64,000 nucleotides of DNA from Aeromonas encheleia (GCF_900637545.1 NZ_LR134376.1:626001-690000), one strand, 5' to 3'. Counted from the stretch's first letter, positions 27,231 through 37,534 are shown. Program-made: numbers and translations. Notes: generated by a model from the letters alone, not told the origin.

Positions 27231-29333
27231 ATGAAATGGCAAAAAGGATTTGGCCTGCTCGAGATACTGGTGACCCTGGTGGTGTTGGGGGTTGCCGTGG
27301 TCGGCCTGGTGGTTCTCTCAAAGTCGGCCCTGACCGCTTCTCAGGATGGGCGGCGCTATGAAATCGCCATGCGTCTGGCCGAATCCAAGATCGATGAGTT
27401 CCGTAACTTCAATAGTCTGGTGACGGCGACCGCCCCGCTCACGGCCTATGACGCCATTGCGAGCGGTAATGTGACCAAGAGCCAGTCTGGTGATAGCTAT
27501 ACGCTGGTTTGGACGGTAACCAACCAATATTGGAACGGGGCCACTTCGGCATGGCAGAACACGGCACCTGCGGGGTACCTGCAGAACTACCCTGGACGAA
27601 AACAGATCTATACGAGAGTCAACTGGACCAACAGCGGAGGGGGGCAGGCCGCGGTCACTCTCACGGGCTATGCCTCTCCCTCGGAATCGCTGACTGCAGA
27701 GCAACTGCATGGCGGGCTGGATACCGCCCGGACAGGGCCGAAGATAAATTATACCCCAGGGGTGGCGCCAGACGTCATCTCCATCGATCTTGGCAACGGC
27801 AGCAAGCAGGAGACAAGCAAACCTTCTCCGACCGTGGTGGCCAAAAATAACACTGTCGGCAAGGAGGTACAGTTTGAAACAATGACCTACCAGCCTGCGA
27901 ACCAAGGCAATACCCAGCAAATCCAGCAAGATATCAGCTCGGTAAGTTGCGCCTGCACCTATGGTTCCACTTTGAGTGCCTATCTTCCGGGTCAGGCCTA
28001 CAGTACTGCCACCAACCAGCTTTATTGGAAAGTGGGGTCATTGCAAAGCAAGCAGACCGGGACGGTGAATGGCAATGATCAGCCAGCTTTATGCAGCAGC
28101 TGTTGCAAGGATCACTTCGACGGAACGGGGACGGGATTCCCCAACTACTATGCGCCGCTCAATACCAGCCGGCAGCGCTACAACAGCTCTTTTACCCAGG
28201 TTGGTAGCGGAAGTTATATCGATGCCTGCCGTTTCGTTCGGTTAGACGGTTACTATCGTCCTCTCCCGGATTGGAACCTGATCAAGGTCATCGTCACTAC
28301 TTCAGACTTCTTGGCCAAACAAGCCAATCAGGTCAGTTATCAGAATTACATCCAGTATGTGGTCAAAGCCTATATCGACTGGCAGAAACAGACTCTGAAC
28401 TGGACATCAAACCCGACGGCGACGGCGCCAACGATCAGTGATTTCTCCACATGGCTTCAAACCCCCGCCAATGTCGCGCCCGGCGGAGATGCTACCACGG
28501 GCATCACGGTCAATACCGGCACGCGTCAGCTGATCGCCCGTGGCATCTATGTCGATATTCTAAACCCGACCTATCTGGCCGGGATAGATACCAGCGTCAC
28601 CGGTTATCTGGCCAGAGTGCCATTTCAGGATATCAATCTGACCATGTTGGCGGAGTGGTCCATGACACCGCTCAGTGGTCAATTGACGGGGGTGGTGACC
28701 GACTATGCCGTCGTCAGTAATGAGCCTATCGACACCATCGTTGATCTCAACAACTACTACTTCGGCAGTTACAGTCGTGGCTACCTGGCCGCCAAGAAAT
28801 CTACCAAGGATGCCAGCCAGGCTCTGCAGAGCGTGAAGGTAAAGGCCACCGTCTATCAGGGGAACTCGGGGATTACAGCGACGCTTATCTCACCGCGCGA
28901 TCAGAGCCTGGCACTCAGCACCGAACTGGCAGTGGAAATAGACACTGGCGTGGTGACACAACCCTTGTTGACGGTAACGGGCAAGGTGGAGTGTCTCGAG
29001 AAAACAAAAAACAACGATCCAACGCCCAAGGCCTGCAAGAAGAATGTGTTCGGTGGTTTGAGCATCAGTACCTCGACATCCGGTGCCAATTGTCATGTGG
29101 ATACGCCGAGCAGTGATAATCAGACGGCCATCTATACCTGTACGGCAGCCCAGAATATTACCCTGGTGGTGAATTTCTCCTATTCGGGAAACAACACGAC
29201 CTTCCTGCTTAAGCCTAGTTCTTTAAGCATCCCTATGACTCCGCCAGCCAGCGGGCAAGTCATCAGCGGCCCCTGCACCCTGCTGGTGGACAACGGCGTT
29301 ACCAATGCCGCCAACCTGACCTGCTCCCCCTAG
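27231..29333 (+). CDS. Giant PilV-like prepilin with large cysteine-rich C-terminal domain
   Basis: This 700-residue protein has a standard prepilin N-terminus, MKWQKG|FGLLEILVTLVVLGVAVVGLVVLSKSAL, of the PilV/GspI type, followed by RYEIAMRLAESKIDEFRNF. Normal PilV proteins are 130-180 residues, so about 550 extra residues are present. They contain C240-x-C242, C288-x2-C291-C292 and C333, and further cysteines in the last 110 residues, mixed with Thr/Ser/Asn-rich beta-like stretches. I do not recognise the extra region. The most likely role is a tip-located adhesin or ligand-binding pilin; this is inference from size, position and analogy to large tip pilins. A GAGGATAAG ribosome-binding site precedes the ATG. 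It ends the second cluster and is followed by a strong terminator. Confidence 0.88.
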   Translation: MKWQKGFGLLEILVTLVVLGVAVVGLVVLSKSALTASQDGRRYEIAMRLAESKIDEFRNFNSLVTATAPLTAYDAIASGNVTKSQSGDSYTLVWTVTNQYWNGATSAWQNTAPAGYLQNYPGRKQIYTRVNWTNSGGGQAAVTLTGYASPSESLTAEQLHGGLDTARTGPKINYTPGVAPDVISIDLGNGSKQETSKPSPTVVAKNNTVGKEVQFETMTYQPANQGNTQQIQQDISSVSCACTYGSTLSAYLPGQAYSTATNQLYWKVGSLQSKQTGTVNGNDQPALCSSCCKDHFDGTGTGFPNYYAPLNTSRQRYNSSFTQVGSGSYIDACRFVRLDGYYRPLPDWNLIKVIVTTSDFLAKQANQVSYQNYIQYVVKAYIDWQKQTLNWTSNPTATAPTISDFSTWLQTPANVAPGGDATTGITVNTGTRQLIARGIYVDILNPTYLAGIDTSVTGYLARVPFQDINLTMLAEWSMTPLSGQLTGVVTDYAVVSNEPIDTIVDLNNYYFGSYSRGYLAAKKSTKDASQALQSVKVKATVYQGNSGITATLISPRDQSLALSTELAVEIDTGVVTQPLLTVTGKVECLEKTKNNDPTPKACKKNVFGGLSISTSTSGANCHVDTPSSDNQTAIYTCTAAQNITLVVNFSYSGNNTTFLLKPSSLSIPMTPPASGQVISGPCTLLVDNGVTNAANLTCSP

Positions 29334-29350
29334 GGCCGGTTGTGGGAACC

Positions 29351-29378
29351 AAGGCGCTGGCACAGCCAGCGCCTTTTC
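29351..29378 (+). terminator. Rho-independent terminator after the second minor-pilin cluster
   Basis: AAGGCGCTGGC pairs perfectly with GCCAGCGCCTT over 11 bp with a 3-nt loop, followed by TTTTCTTT. Confidence 0.94.
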
Positions 29379-29420
29379 TTTATCATTCCCCATCATTTTC
29401 GAGTTTTAAGATGCATCGCC

Positions 29421-31043
29421 ATGGCAAAAGCCCTCTCTCTGATGCTTGCCCAGTTAAATCTGACGGTAGGCGCCATCGAAGATAACTGTGACAAGGTGCT
29501 GGCTGCGGCCGCAGAGGCGGATCAGCAAGGCGCCGATCTGCTGGTGTGCTCCGAGCTGGCATTGACCGGTTACCCGCCGGAAGATCTGCTGCTGCGGGCC
29601 GACCTGATGATCCGGGTCGAGGCTGCACTGGCCCGAGTGGCGGCCTGGCAGGGCAATTGCGCCATCCTGGTGGGGCATCCCTGGCGCGAAGGCGAGGCGC
29701 TCTATAACGCGGCCTCCCTCTATGAGCGGGGCCAGCTGGTGGCGCGTTACTTCAAGCAGGATCTGCCCAACTACGGGGTGTTTGACGAGAAGCGCTACTT
29801 CACCGCAGGCACTGAAACCTGCGTCGTGGCTTTCAGAGAGCACAAATTGGGGCTGCTCATCTGTGAAGATCTGTGGCAACCGGGCCCGGCCCTGGCGGCC
29901 AAGGCGGCCGGCGCCGAGCTGCTGCTAAGCATCAACGCCTCCCCCTATGACAGGGAGAAGCCCTGGATCCGCAATGAGTTGATGACGGAGCGCTGCGATC
30001 AGACCGGCCTGCCATTCGTTTACCTCAATCAGGTCTGCGGCCAGGACGAGCTGATCTTCGACGGCTGCTCCAAGGTGTTCAGCAGCCAGGGCGAGCTGAC
30101 CCACAAGTTGGCGCCTTTTGCCGAAGAGCTGGTGCTGGTGCGGTTCGAAAACGGTCAACCGGTGAAGCTACAGGAGCCTGCCGCCTCCCTCGCGCCATTG
30201 GCCGAGGTCTATCAGGCGCTGGTGTTGGCAGTGCGCGACTATGTCACCAAGAACGGCTTCCTGGGCGCCGTGCTGGGGCTCTCCGGCGGCATCGATTCCG
30301 CCCTGACCCTGGCCATCGCCGCCGATGCCATAGGGGCGGACAAGGTGCAGGCGGTGATGATGCCGTTCCGCTACACCGCCCAGATGAGCGTGGAGGATGC
30401 CAAGGAGCAGGCCGAGCGGATGGGGGTCGAGTTCGACATCATTTCCATCGAGCCCATGTTCGAAGGTTTCATGACCCAGCTGGCGCCGCTGTTTGTCGGC
30501 ACCGCGCGGGACACCACCGAAGAGAACCTGCAGGCCCGCTGCCGTGGCGTCTTGCTGATGGCACTCTCCAACAAACGCCGCCGCATCGTGCTGACCACAG
30601 GCAACAAGAGCGAGATGGCGGTCGGTTATGCCACCCTCTACGGTGACATGGCGGGCGGCTTCGATGTGCTCAAGGACGTGCCCAAGACCCTGGTCTTCAA
30701 ACTGTGTGAATATCGCAACAGCGTCGATTATGTGATCCCGCAGCGGGTCATCGATCGCCCCCCTTCGGCGGAGCTTGCTCCGGATCAGGTGGATCAGGAC
30801 AGCTTGCCCCCCTATGACATCCTGGATGCCATCCTCAAACGTTATGTGGAAGAGGATGCCTCGGTCGCCGACCTGGTGGCGGAGGGCTTTGAAGAAGCCG
30901 TGGTACGCAAGGTGATCCGTCTGGTGGATCTCAACGAATACAAGCGCCGCCAAGCCGCCGTCGGGCCCCGTATCACGGCCCGCAACTTTGGTAAGGATCG
31001 CCGTTACCCCATCACCTCCGGGTTTGGCAAACAGAACTGGTAA
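29421..31043 (+). CDS. nadE: Glutamine-dependent NAD+ synthetase
   Basis: This 540-residue two-domain enzyme makes NAD+ from deamido-NAD+, using ammonia released from glutamine. The N-terminal nitrilase-type glutaminase domain carries the Glu-Lys-Cys triad: E45 in CSELALTGYPPEDLL, K112 in YFKQDLPNYGVF and C148 in LLICEDLWQ. The C-terminal synthetase domain has the ATP pyrophosphatase loop SGGIDSA at 288-294 and TTGNKSEMAVGY. It differs from the single-domain, ammonia-dependent E. coli NadE. I chose the ATG at 29421 from family alignment; the Shine-Dalgarno sequence is weak. glnB follows after 9 bp. Confidence 0.96.
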   Translation: MAKALSLMLAQLNLTVGAIEDNCDKVLAAAAEADQQGADLLVCSELALTGYPPEDLLLRADLMIRVEAALARVAAWQGNCAILVGHPWREGEALYNAASLYERGQLVARYFKQDLPNYGVFDEKRYFTAGTETCVVAFREHKLGLLICEDLWQPGPALAAKAAGAELLLSINASPYDREKPWIRNELMTERCDQTGLPFVYLNQVCGQDELIFDGCSKVFSSQGELTHKLAPFAEELVLVRFENGQPVKLQEPAASLAPLAEVYQALVLAVRDYVTKNGFLGAVLGLSGGIDSALTLAIAADAIGADKVQAVMMPFRYTAQMSVEDAKEQAERMGVEFDIISIEPMFEGFMTQLAPLFVGTARDTTEENLQARCRGVLLMALSNKRRRIVLTTGNKSEMAVGYATLYGDMAGGFDVLKDVPKTLVFKLCEYRNSVDYVIPQRVIDRPPSAELAPDQVDQDSLPPYDILDAILKRYVEEDASVADLVAEGFEEAVVRKVIRLVDLNEYKRRQAAVGPRITARNFGKDRRYPITSGFGKQNW

Positions 31044-31391
<348 letters not shown>

Positions 31392-31395
31392 TGTG

Positions 31396-32043
31396 ATGAA
31401 TGAGCCTCGAAACGATGAAGAGAACCAAGATGCCATCCCGCTGATGTGGACGCGTCTCATGGTGGTAGCTGGCCTGCTGATGGGTCTGACCGCCTGTAGC
31501 TCCAAGCCACCGGCCCAGCCGGAGAACCTGTGCCAGATCTTCAGCGAGAAGCCGGATTGGCACAAGGCGGCGCTGCGGATGAGCGAGCGCTGGGGGACAC
31601 CGGTGCACGTGGTGATGGCCATGATGTATCAGGAGTCCTCCTTCGTACACGATGCCCGGCCACCGATGGACTATTTCCTCTTCATCCCGACCGGGCGCGC
31701 CAGCTCGGCCTATGGCTATGCTCAGGTGAAGGATGAGACTTGGGATGACTATCAGCGGGAAAGTGGCAACGGCTGGAGCAATAGAGACGACTTTGCCGAC
31801 GCCATCGATTTCATGGGCTGGTACACTAGCAAGGCGCAGCGGCTGAATGGCACCTCCAAGTGGGATGCCTATGGCCAGTATCTCAACTATCACGAAGGCT
31901 GGGGCGGCTACCGGCGTGGCAGCTTCCGCAGCAAGGGATGGCTGATGAAGGTCTCCCGCAAGGTAGAGGCCCGCGCCCAGCGCTACGGCGCCCAGTACCG
32001 ACAATGCAAGGATCGGCTCCCCAGCGGGGGCTGGTTCTCGTAA
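31396..32043 (+). CDS. Lipoprotein with lysozyme-like/SLT-type transglycosylase domain
   Basis: This protein has about 215 residues. The segment [14 protein letters not shown] ends in a lipobox (LTAC), so it should be a lipoprotein. After it comes a lysozyme-like domain: [12 protein letters not shown] supplies the likely catalytic Glu, followed by [15 protein letters not shown] and [15 protein letters not shown], matching SLT/EtgA-type folds. By family it would cleave or bind peptidoglycan at the outer membrane. The start is uncertain. The ATG at 31396 gives a long N-terminal tail before the hydrophobic core; an in-frame ATG at 31444 gives a neater signal peptide. It follows glnB by 4 bp and precedes luxS by 17 bp. 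Confidence 0.82.
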   Translation: MNEPRNDEENQDAIPLMWTRLMVVAGLLMGLTACSSKPPAQPENLCQIFSEKPDWHKAALRMSERWGTPVHVVMAMMYQESSFVHDARPPMDYFLFIPTGRASSAYGYAQVKDETWDDYQRESGNGWSNRDDFADAIDFMGWYTSKAQRLNGTSKWDAYGQYLNYHEGWGGYRRGSFRSKGWLMKVSRKVEARAQRYGAQYRQCKDRLPSGGWFS

Positions 32044-32060
32044 CCAATCAGGAGTCAGAA

Positions 32061-32570
32061 ATGCCGTTATTAGACAGTTTTACCGTCGACCATACCCGTA
32101 TGGAAGCCCCTGCCGTGCGGGTGGCCAAGACCATGCAGACCCCGAGCAAGGACACCATCACGGTGTTCGATCTGCGCTTCTGTGTGCCGAACCAGGAGAT
32201 CCTCTCCGAACGCGGCATCCACACCCTGGAGCACCTGTTTGCCGGTTTCATGCGGGATCACCTGAACGGCAACGGGGTCGAGATTATCGACATCTCCCCC
32301 ATGGGTTGTCGTACCGGCTTCTACATGAGCCTGATCGGCGCGCCGGACGAGGCGCGTGTGGGCGCTGCCTGGCAGGCCGCCATGAGCGATGTGCTGACCG
32401 TGCAGGATCAGGCCAAGATCCCCGAGCTGAACGAATATCAGTGCGGCACCTACAGCATGCACTCGCTGGAAGAGGCGCACGCCATCGCCCGTCACGTGCT
32501 GGAGCGCGGCATCGGCGTCAACCATAACGACGAGCTGGCGCTGCCGGAAGAGAAGCTGAAGAGCCTCTGA
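32061..32570 (+). CDS. luxS: S-ribosylhomocysteine lyase LuxS
   Basis: This 169-residue metalloenzyme splits S-ribosylhomocysteine into homocysteine and DPD, the precursor of autoinducer-2. The metal ligands are H54 and H58 in [13 protein letters not shown] and C128 in YQCGTY. The catalytic cysteine is C83 in MGCRTGFY. It therefore serves both the activated methyl cycle and AI-2 quorum signalling. An AGGAG ribosome-binding site lies 7 bases before the ATG. A terminator follows the stop. Confidence 0.97.
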   Translation: MPLLDSFTVDHTRMEAPAVRVAKTMQTPSKDTITVFDLRFCVPNQEILSERGIHTLEHLFAGFMRDHLNGNGVEIIDISPMGCRTGFYMSLIGAPDEARVGAAWQAAMSDVLTVQDQAKIPELNEYQCGTYSMHSLEEAHAIARHVLERGIGVNHNDELALPEEKLKSL

Positions 32571-32590
32571 GCCGTTGGGTTGCAGAGATG

Positions 32591-32619
32591 AAAAAGGCCG
32601 GTCAATGACCGGCCTTTTT
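32591..32619. terminator. Bidirectional terminator between luxS and the diguanylate cyclase gene
   Basis: AAAAAGGCCGGTC pairs with GACCGGCCTTTTT around a short AAT loop, with A and T runs on both sides. Confidence 0.94.
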
Positions 32620-32632
32620 GCTGCGCGCAGGC

Positions 32633-33655
32633 TCAGGAAGGGAGCGGCATCACCCGGTTGCGACCGAGCTCCTTGGCCTTGTAGAGCAGCTTGTCGGTGC
32701 GCTCGACGAGGGCATCCCCCGTCTCCTGCCCCTGGTGTTCACCCACCCCGAACGAGGCGGTGATGTGATCGATGCGGCGGCCAGACTTGCGATCCAGGAT
32801 CGACATCTTCTCGATGGCCCGGCGCAGGCTCTCCGCCATCTGCCGGGTCAGCGCCAGGGAGCGGCGTGGCGCCAGCAGCGCAAACTCCTCCCCCCCGAGT
32901 CGGTAGGCGGTGATCCCCTCCTTGCTGGCCTCCCGCAGCCGCTTGCCGAAGATGCGCAGCACCTGATCCCCCAGCAGGTGACCATATTCGTCGTTGAAGC
33001 TCTTGAAACGATCGATGTCGACCAGGATCAGCGAGAACGGCTGACGGGTGCGGATCAGGCACTCCATCTCCAGATCGAAGGCGCGGCGATTGAGCAGGTT
33101 GGTGAGGGCGTCCTCGGTGGCCAGCTTGCGGGTTTCGCTCAGCGCCTCCTTCAGCTCCTTGATCTCCTTCTCGGCGCTGCTGAGCTGACTGCGAAAGTGC
33201 ATGGTGGACATGCGCACGTCCCGCGACTCGCGCACCAGCTCACGCAGTATGCCCATGGTGTCTTCCAGGCTCAGCCCCTCGTCATCGATGAGGCTCAGCC
33301 TGTCGAAGCTCTTGTCGAGCATCGCCTGGAACTGGCCGGTGTCGACCAGCGCATCCTGCATGGAGTGTCCCAGCTCGTTGGCCATGGCGGCCAGATTGAG
33401 CTTCATGGCCTCCATCTGCTGCTCATCCTGGCTGGCGAGGTGCTGATGGTAGAGGCGCTCGCAGGTGGTGAGGGAGCAGGTGCCCTGCAGCTTGACCGCC
33501 TGATCGATGGCGCTGTTCAGCTCGGGCATGTCGCCGGAGACGTAGTTGTACCAGAGGTGGTAATTGTTCGGGGTGGTAGGAATCTGATACTTGATCATCA
33601 GGGGGACCGCCTGTTTCAAATAGGCGGCAGATTGGGCGAACGAGTCCTTGCTCAT
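32633..33655 (-). CDS. Diguanylate cyclase (cytoplasmic, GGEEF)
   Basis: This 340-residue protein has no membrane segment or signal peptide. The N-terminal half (1-150) is helical and unlike PAS or GAF; a coiled coil (155-178) leads into a GGDEF domain with DALTNLLNR at 182-190 and the active-site loop GGEEF at 254-258. It should make c-di-GMP from GTP. The RxxD inhibitory site expected nine residues before GG is absent (the residues are KEGI), so product inhibition at that site is unlikely. It is convergent to luxS and divergent from rnr. The N-terminal signal is unknown. Confidence 0.92.
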   Translation of the reverse strand: MSKDSFAQSAAYLKQAVPLMIKYQIPTTPNNYHLWYNYVSGDMPELNSAIDQAVKLQGTCSLTTCERLYHQHLASQDEQQMEAMKLNLAAMANELGHSMQDALVDTGQFQAMLDKSFDRLSLIDDEGLSLEDTMGILRELVRESRDVRMSTMHFRSQLSSAEKEIKELKEALSETRKLATEDALTNLLNRRAFDLEMECLIRTRQPFSLILVDIDRFKSFNDEYGHLLGDQVLRIFGKRLREASKEGITAYRLGGEEFALLAPRRSLALTRQMAESLRRAIEKMSILDRKSGRRIDHITASFGVGEHQGQETGDALVERTDKLLYKAKELGRNRVMPLPS

Positions 33656-33750
33656 GAGTTCCGAGTCTCACATACCTGCAAACTGCGGCCAGTATGACAG
33701 AGAGATTGGCCAAAAGGCAGTCGATGGATGCCATTAGCTCCCCCCTTCGA

Positions 33751-33756
33751 TATAAT
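33751..33756 (+). promoter_or_regulatory. Candidate -10 element for rnr
   Basis: A perfect TATAAT lies 33 bp upstream of the rnr start codon in the DGC-rnr divergent region. No good -35 hexamer is seen 16-18 bp before it, so this is tentative. Confidence 0.4.
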
Positions 33757-33788
33757 GTCTTCATTATTACCTACCCTAAGGCCTGCTT

Positions 33789-36155
33789 ATGTCTCAAAAA
33801 GATCCTTTCCTCCAACGCGAGGCCGAAAAATACGAAAACCCCATCGCCAGCCGCGAGATGCTGCTGGAGCTCATCAAGGGCCATGAGAAACCCATGTCCC
33901 GGGAAGAGTTGGCCAAGGCCCTCAAGCTGACCGAAGAAGAGCCGCTGGAGGCCTTGCGCCGTCGTCTGCGCGCCATGGAGCGCGATGGGCAGCTCGTGTT
34001 CACCAGGAACCAATGTTACGCCCTGCCGGATCGTCTGAATCTGGTGAAAGGCTATGTGCTCGGCCATAAAGATGGATTCGGTTTTCTGCGCCCCGAGGGT
34101 GGTGGATCGGATCTCTTCCTGAACAACCGTGAGATGCAGCGCCTGATGCACGGCGACTACGTGCTGGTACAGCCGACCGAGATCGATCGCAAGGGCCGGC
34201 AGGAGGCCAGACTGGTGCGCCTGCTCAAGCCCCGCGAGGCGGACATCGTCGGCCGCTACTTCGTCGAGAACGGGGTCGGCTTCGTGGTGCCGGATGACAG
34301 CCGCATCGGCCAGGACATCCTCATCCCCGAAGGGGAGAACAAGGGTGCCCGCCAGAGCCAGGTCGTGGTCGTTCGCATCACCCAGCGCGCCACCTCCCGC
34401 ATCAATTCGGTCGGTACCGTGCTGGACGTGCTGGGCGAGAACATGGCGCCGGGCATGGAGATCGAGATCGCCCTGCGTACCCACGGCATCCCGCACACCT
34501 GGCCGGAAGAGGTGACCAAAGAGGTCGCAGGTCTGGGCGAACAGGTGCCGGAGAAGGCCAAAGAGGGTCGTATCGACCTGCGTGCCCTGCCGCTGGTCAC
34601 CATAGACGGGGAAGATGCGCGTGACTTCGATGACGCCGTCTTCTGTGAAGCCAAGCGCGGTGGCGGCTGGCGCCTGTGGGTCGCCATCGCGGATGTCTCC
34701 TCCTACGTGAAGCCCGGCACGGCGCTGGATGCCGAAGCCTATCAGCGCGGCAACTCCGTCTATTTCCCCGAGTTCGTGGTGCCCATGCTGCCGGAGGTGC
34801 TCTCCAACGGCCTCTGCTCCCTGAACCCGCAGGTCGACCGGCTGTGCATGGTGTGCGAGATGACCATCTCCGCCGCCGGCCGCATGTCCGGTTACAAGTT
34901 CTACGAAGCGGTGATGAATTCCCACGCGCGCATGACCTACAGCAAGGTGGCGGCGATCCTGGATGGCGAGCCCAAGCTGCGTCAGCAGTACGAGCCGCTG
35001 GTGGGCCACATCGAGGAGCTCAACAACCTCTACAAGGCGCTCAAGCACGCCCGTCACCAGCGTGGCGCCGTGGAATTCGAGAGCGAAGAGACCCGCTTCA
35101 TCTTCAACGCCCAGCGCAAGATCGACCAGATAGTGCCGCTGGTGCGCAACGATGCCCACAAGATCATCGAAGAGTGCATGATCCAGGCGAACGTGGCCGC
35201 GGCCCGTTACATCGAGAAGAACGAAGCCTTTGCCCTGTTCCGGGTGCACGATCGTCCGGGCGAAGAGCGCCTGACCGGTTTCCGTGACTTCCTGGCCGAA
35301 CTGGGTCTGGAGCTCAAGGGGGGTCTCGAGCCCGAGCCGAAGGACTTCGCCGAGCTGGCCGCCAAGTTTGAGGGGCGTCCGGATGCCGAGCTGCTCTCCA
35401 CCATGTTGCTGCGCTCCATGCGCCAGGCGGTCTATCAGGCCGACAACATAGGTCACTTCGGTCTGGCCCTGAAGTCCTACGCCCACTTCACCTCGCCGAT
35501 CCGCCGCTATCCGGATCTCATCCTGCACCGCGCCATCAAGTACCAGACGGCCAAGGAGCAGCAGGGCAACCTGCGCCATAAGTGGACCCCGAGCGGGGGT
35601 TATCACTACCAGCTGGAAGAAGTGGATCCCATGGGCGAGCATTGCTCCATGACCGAGCGCCGTGCCGACGATGCGACCCGCGACGTGGCCGACTGGCTCA
35701 AGTGTGAGTACATGCTGGATCACGTGGGTGACGAGTTTGATGGCGTCATCGCCAGCGTCACCGGCTTCGGTTTCTTCGTCCGTCTGGCGGAGATCCACAT
35801 CGACGGTCTGGTGCACGTCAGCACCCTCACCAACGACTACTACCAGTTTGATCCCCTGCACATGCAGCTGATCGGCGAGAACTTCCGCCGTCGCTACCGC
35901 CTGGGTGACAAGGTACGCGTCAAGGTGATGGGCGTGAACCTGGACGATCGCAAGATCGACTTCGTGATGGTGGAAGCGCCACTCACCGGCAAGGATGGCA
36001 AAGAGGTAGTGCGCAAGCCCGCCAAGGGTGGTCTGCGTCACGATAAACGCAAAGAGAGCAAGGATAGCGGCAAATCCGACAAGGGTGGCCGTGCCAAGCC
36101 CAGCAACAGACGACCGAGCAAGAAGGCTCGCGAAAAGACCAAGAGCACTAAATGA
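33789..36155 (+). CDS. rnr: Ribonuclease R
   Basis: This 788-residue 3'-5' exoribonuclease degrades structured RNA and is used in cold shock and RNA quality control. The order is a winged-helix N-terminus (about 20-70), cold-shock domains, the RNB catalytic domain, an S1 domain ([22 protein letters not shown]) and a Lys/Arg/Ser-rich tail. The RNB active-site aspartates are in [14 protein letters not shown]. The C-terminal basic tail is typical of RNase R and not of RNase II. The stop overlaps the rlmB start by 4 bp. Confidence 0.97.
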   Translation: MSQKDPFLQREAEKYENPIASREMLLELIKGHEKPMSREELAKALKLTEEEPLEALRRRLRAMERDGQLVFTRNQCYALPDRLNLVKGYVLGHKDGFGFLRPEGGGSDLFLNNREMQRLMHGDYVLVQPTEIDRKGRQEARLVRLLKPREADIVGRYFVENGVGFVVPDDSRIGQDILIPEGENKGARQSQVVVVRITQRATSRINSVGTVLDVLGENMAPGMEIEIALRTHGIPHTWPEEVTKEVAGLGEQVPEKAKEGRIDLRALPLVTIDGEDARDFDDAVFCEAKRGGGWRLWVAIADVSSYVKPGTALDAEAYQRGNSVYFPEFVVPMLPEVLSNGLCSLNPQVDRLCMVCEMTISAAGRMSGYKFYEAVMNSHARMTYSKVAAILDGEPKLRQQYEPLVGHIEELNNLYKALKHARHQRGAVEFESEETRFIFNAQRKIDQIVPLVRNDAHKIIEECMIQANVAAARYIEKNEAFALFRVHDRPGEERLTGFRDFLAELGLELKGGLEPEPKDFAELAAKFEGRPDAELLSTMLLRSMRQAVYQADNIGHFGLALKSYAHFTSPIRRYPDLILHRAIKYQTAKEQQGNLRHKWTPSGGYHYQLEEVDPMGEHCSMTERRADDATRDVADWLKCEYMLDHVGDEFDGVIASVTGFGFFVRLAEIHIDGLVHVSTLTNDYYQFDPLHMQLIGENFRRRYRLGDKVRVKVMGVNLDDRKIDFVMVEAPLTGKDGKEVVRKPAKGGLRHDKRKESKDSGKSDKGGRAKPSNRRPSKKAREKTKSTK

Positions 36156-36901
36156 GTACAGAACTGATCTACGGCATTCACGCTGTATCCGCGCTGCTGG
36201 AGCGCACCCCGGAGCGCTTCATCGAGGTGTGGGCCCTCAAGGGCCGTGAAGACGACAGGTTGCAGCCCCTGCTGGACGAGCTGGAAGCGCTCGGCCTCAA
36301 GGTGCAGAGCGTGAACCGCAAGACGCTCGATGATAAAGCCGAGGGCAACAATCACCAGGGCATCATGGCCAAGGTGATAGAGGCGCCCAAGCTGGCCGAG
36401 CACGATCTGGCCAGCCTGCTGGACAGCCTGGCCTCGCGACAAGCCCAGCCTTTCCTGCTGGTGCTGGACGGGGTGACGGATCCGCACAACCTCGGCGCCT
36501 GCCTGCGCAGCGCCGACGCGGCCGGGGTCCATGCGGTCATAGTGCCGCGGGACAAGGCCACCGGCCTGACCTCGGTGGTGCGCAAGGTCGCCTGTGGCGC
36601 CGCCGAAGTGGTGCCGCTGATCCAGGTCACCAACCTGGCCCGCAGCCTGCGCGAGTTGCAGGAACGCGGTGTCTGGCTGGTCGGCACCGCCGGCGAAGCG
36701 GATCACGATCTCTATCAGGCCAAGCTGACCGGCCCGATGGCGCTGGTGATGGGCGCCGAGGGCAAGGGCATGCGTCGCCTGACGCGCGAGCACTGCGACG
36801 AGCTGGTGAGCATCCCTATGGCCGGGGCTGTCTCCAGCCTCAATGTCTCGGTGGCGGCGGGCGTCTGCCTGTTCGAAGCCGTGCGTCAGCGCCGCGTCTG
36901 A
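36152..36901 (+). CDS. rlmB: 23S rRNA (guanosine-2'-O-)-methyltransferase RlmB
   Basis: This 249-residue SPOUT methyltransferase modifies G2251 of 23S rRNA. The N-terminal substrate-binding domain starts [17 protein letters not shown]. The knotted catalytic domain has the three SPOUT motifs: [34 protein letters not shown] and [18 protein letters not shown]. The rnr-rlmB pair with ATGA overlap is the same as in E. coli. Confidence 0.97.
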   Translation: MSTELIYGIHAVSALLERTPERFIEVWALKGREDDRLQPLLDELEALGLKVQSVNRKTLDDKAEGNNHQGIMAKVIEAPKLAEHDLASLLDSLASRQAQPFLLVLDGVTDPHNLGACLRSADAAGVHAVIVPRDKATGLTSVVRKVACGAAEVVPLIQVTNLARSLRELQERGVWLVGTAGEADHDLYQAKLTGPMALVMGAEGKGMRRLTREHCDELVSIPMAGAVSSLNVSVAAGVCLFEAVRQRRV

Positions 36902-36911
36902 GCCAAGGGTG

Positions 36912-37478
36912 ATGGACAGACCCCCGTTCAGCCGGGATCGGGTCACAGATGAGCAGGAGGCCACGCGCCTCCTCTCTTTTGCCCGCTCCTTGACGCTCGC
37001 CCCCCGAGCCTGCCTCTGGCACGCCGGTGACAGCCCGGATCTGCTGGTCAGGGTGGAGCAGGGCTTGCTGCGGGCCAAGGTGGTGCTGGCGGATGGGCGC
37101 GAGTACATCAAGGAGTTCTACTGGGAGGGGGACGAGTTTATCGACTTCCACCACCTGCTCAGTGGCGAGCCCGCCCGCTACAGCGTGGAGGCGCTGGAGC
37201 CCTGCCGGCTGCAGCTGTTCGCCCTGGCCGATCTGCGCCAGCTCAACTGCTGGCCCGCCTGGTATCAGCACCTGCTGGCGGTGCAACTGCGCATCAAGGA
37301 GGAGAAGGAGCTGTTGCTGCTGACCGAGAGCCCCCAGGCCCGCTACCAGCACTTCCTGCAGAGCTTCCCGGCCCTGGATGCCAGGGTGCCGGATCACCAG
37401 ATCGCCGCCTATCTCGGCATCAGCCCCATCAGCCTCAGCCGCATTCGCAAACGGCTGAAGGATCTTAACAAAGGTTAA
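36912..37478 (+). CDS. Crp/Fnr-family transcriptional regulator
   Basis: This 188-residue protein has a cNMP-binding-type jelly roll (about 20-110: LWHAGDSPDLLVRVEQGLLRAKV, WEGDEFIDFHHLLSGEPARYSVEALEPC). A long helix follows (RIKEEKELLLLTESPQARYQHFL), then a Crp-type helix-turn-helix, VPDHQIAAYLGISPISLSRIRKRL (156-179). The residues for cAMP binding are not obvious and there is no Fnr cysteine cluster, so the ligand is unknown. I chose the ATG at 36912, 10 bp after the rlmB stop. Confidence 0.9.
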   Translation: MDRPPFSRDRVTDEQEATRLLSFARSLTLAPRACLWHAGDSPDLLVRVEQGLLRAKVVLADGREYIKEFYWEGDEFIDFHHLLSGEPARYSVEALEPCRLQLFALADLRQLNCWPAWYQHLLAVQLRIKEEKELLLLTESPQARYQHFLQSFPALDARVPDHQIAAYLGISPISLSRIRKRLKDLNKG

Positions 37479-37534
37479 TGCCGGTCTGGCTGCGCTCACC
37501 TATGCTGGCGGGCCTAATCGATAAGGAGTTGCCG

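Noticed and set aside
18158..29333. Type II secretion pseudopilin operon
   Set aside because: GspH/I/J/K-type names could fit the prepilins individually, but the presence of pilY1 and the lack of gspD-M genes point to type IV pili.
33771..36041. A 756-codon open frame on the minus strand opposite rnr
   Set aside because: It is the mirror of RNase R codon bias; the translation is His/Gln-rich and unlike any protein.
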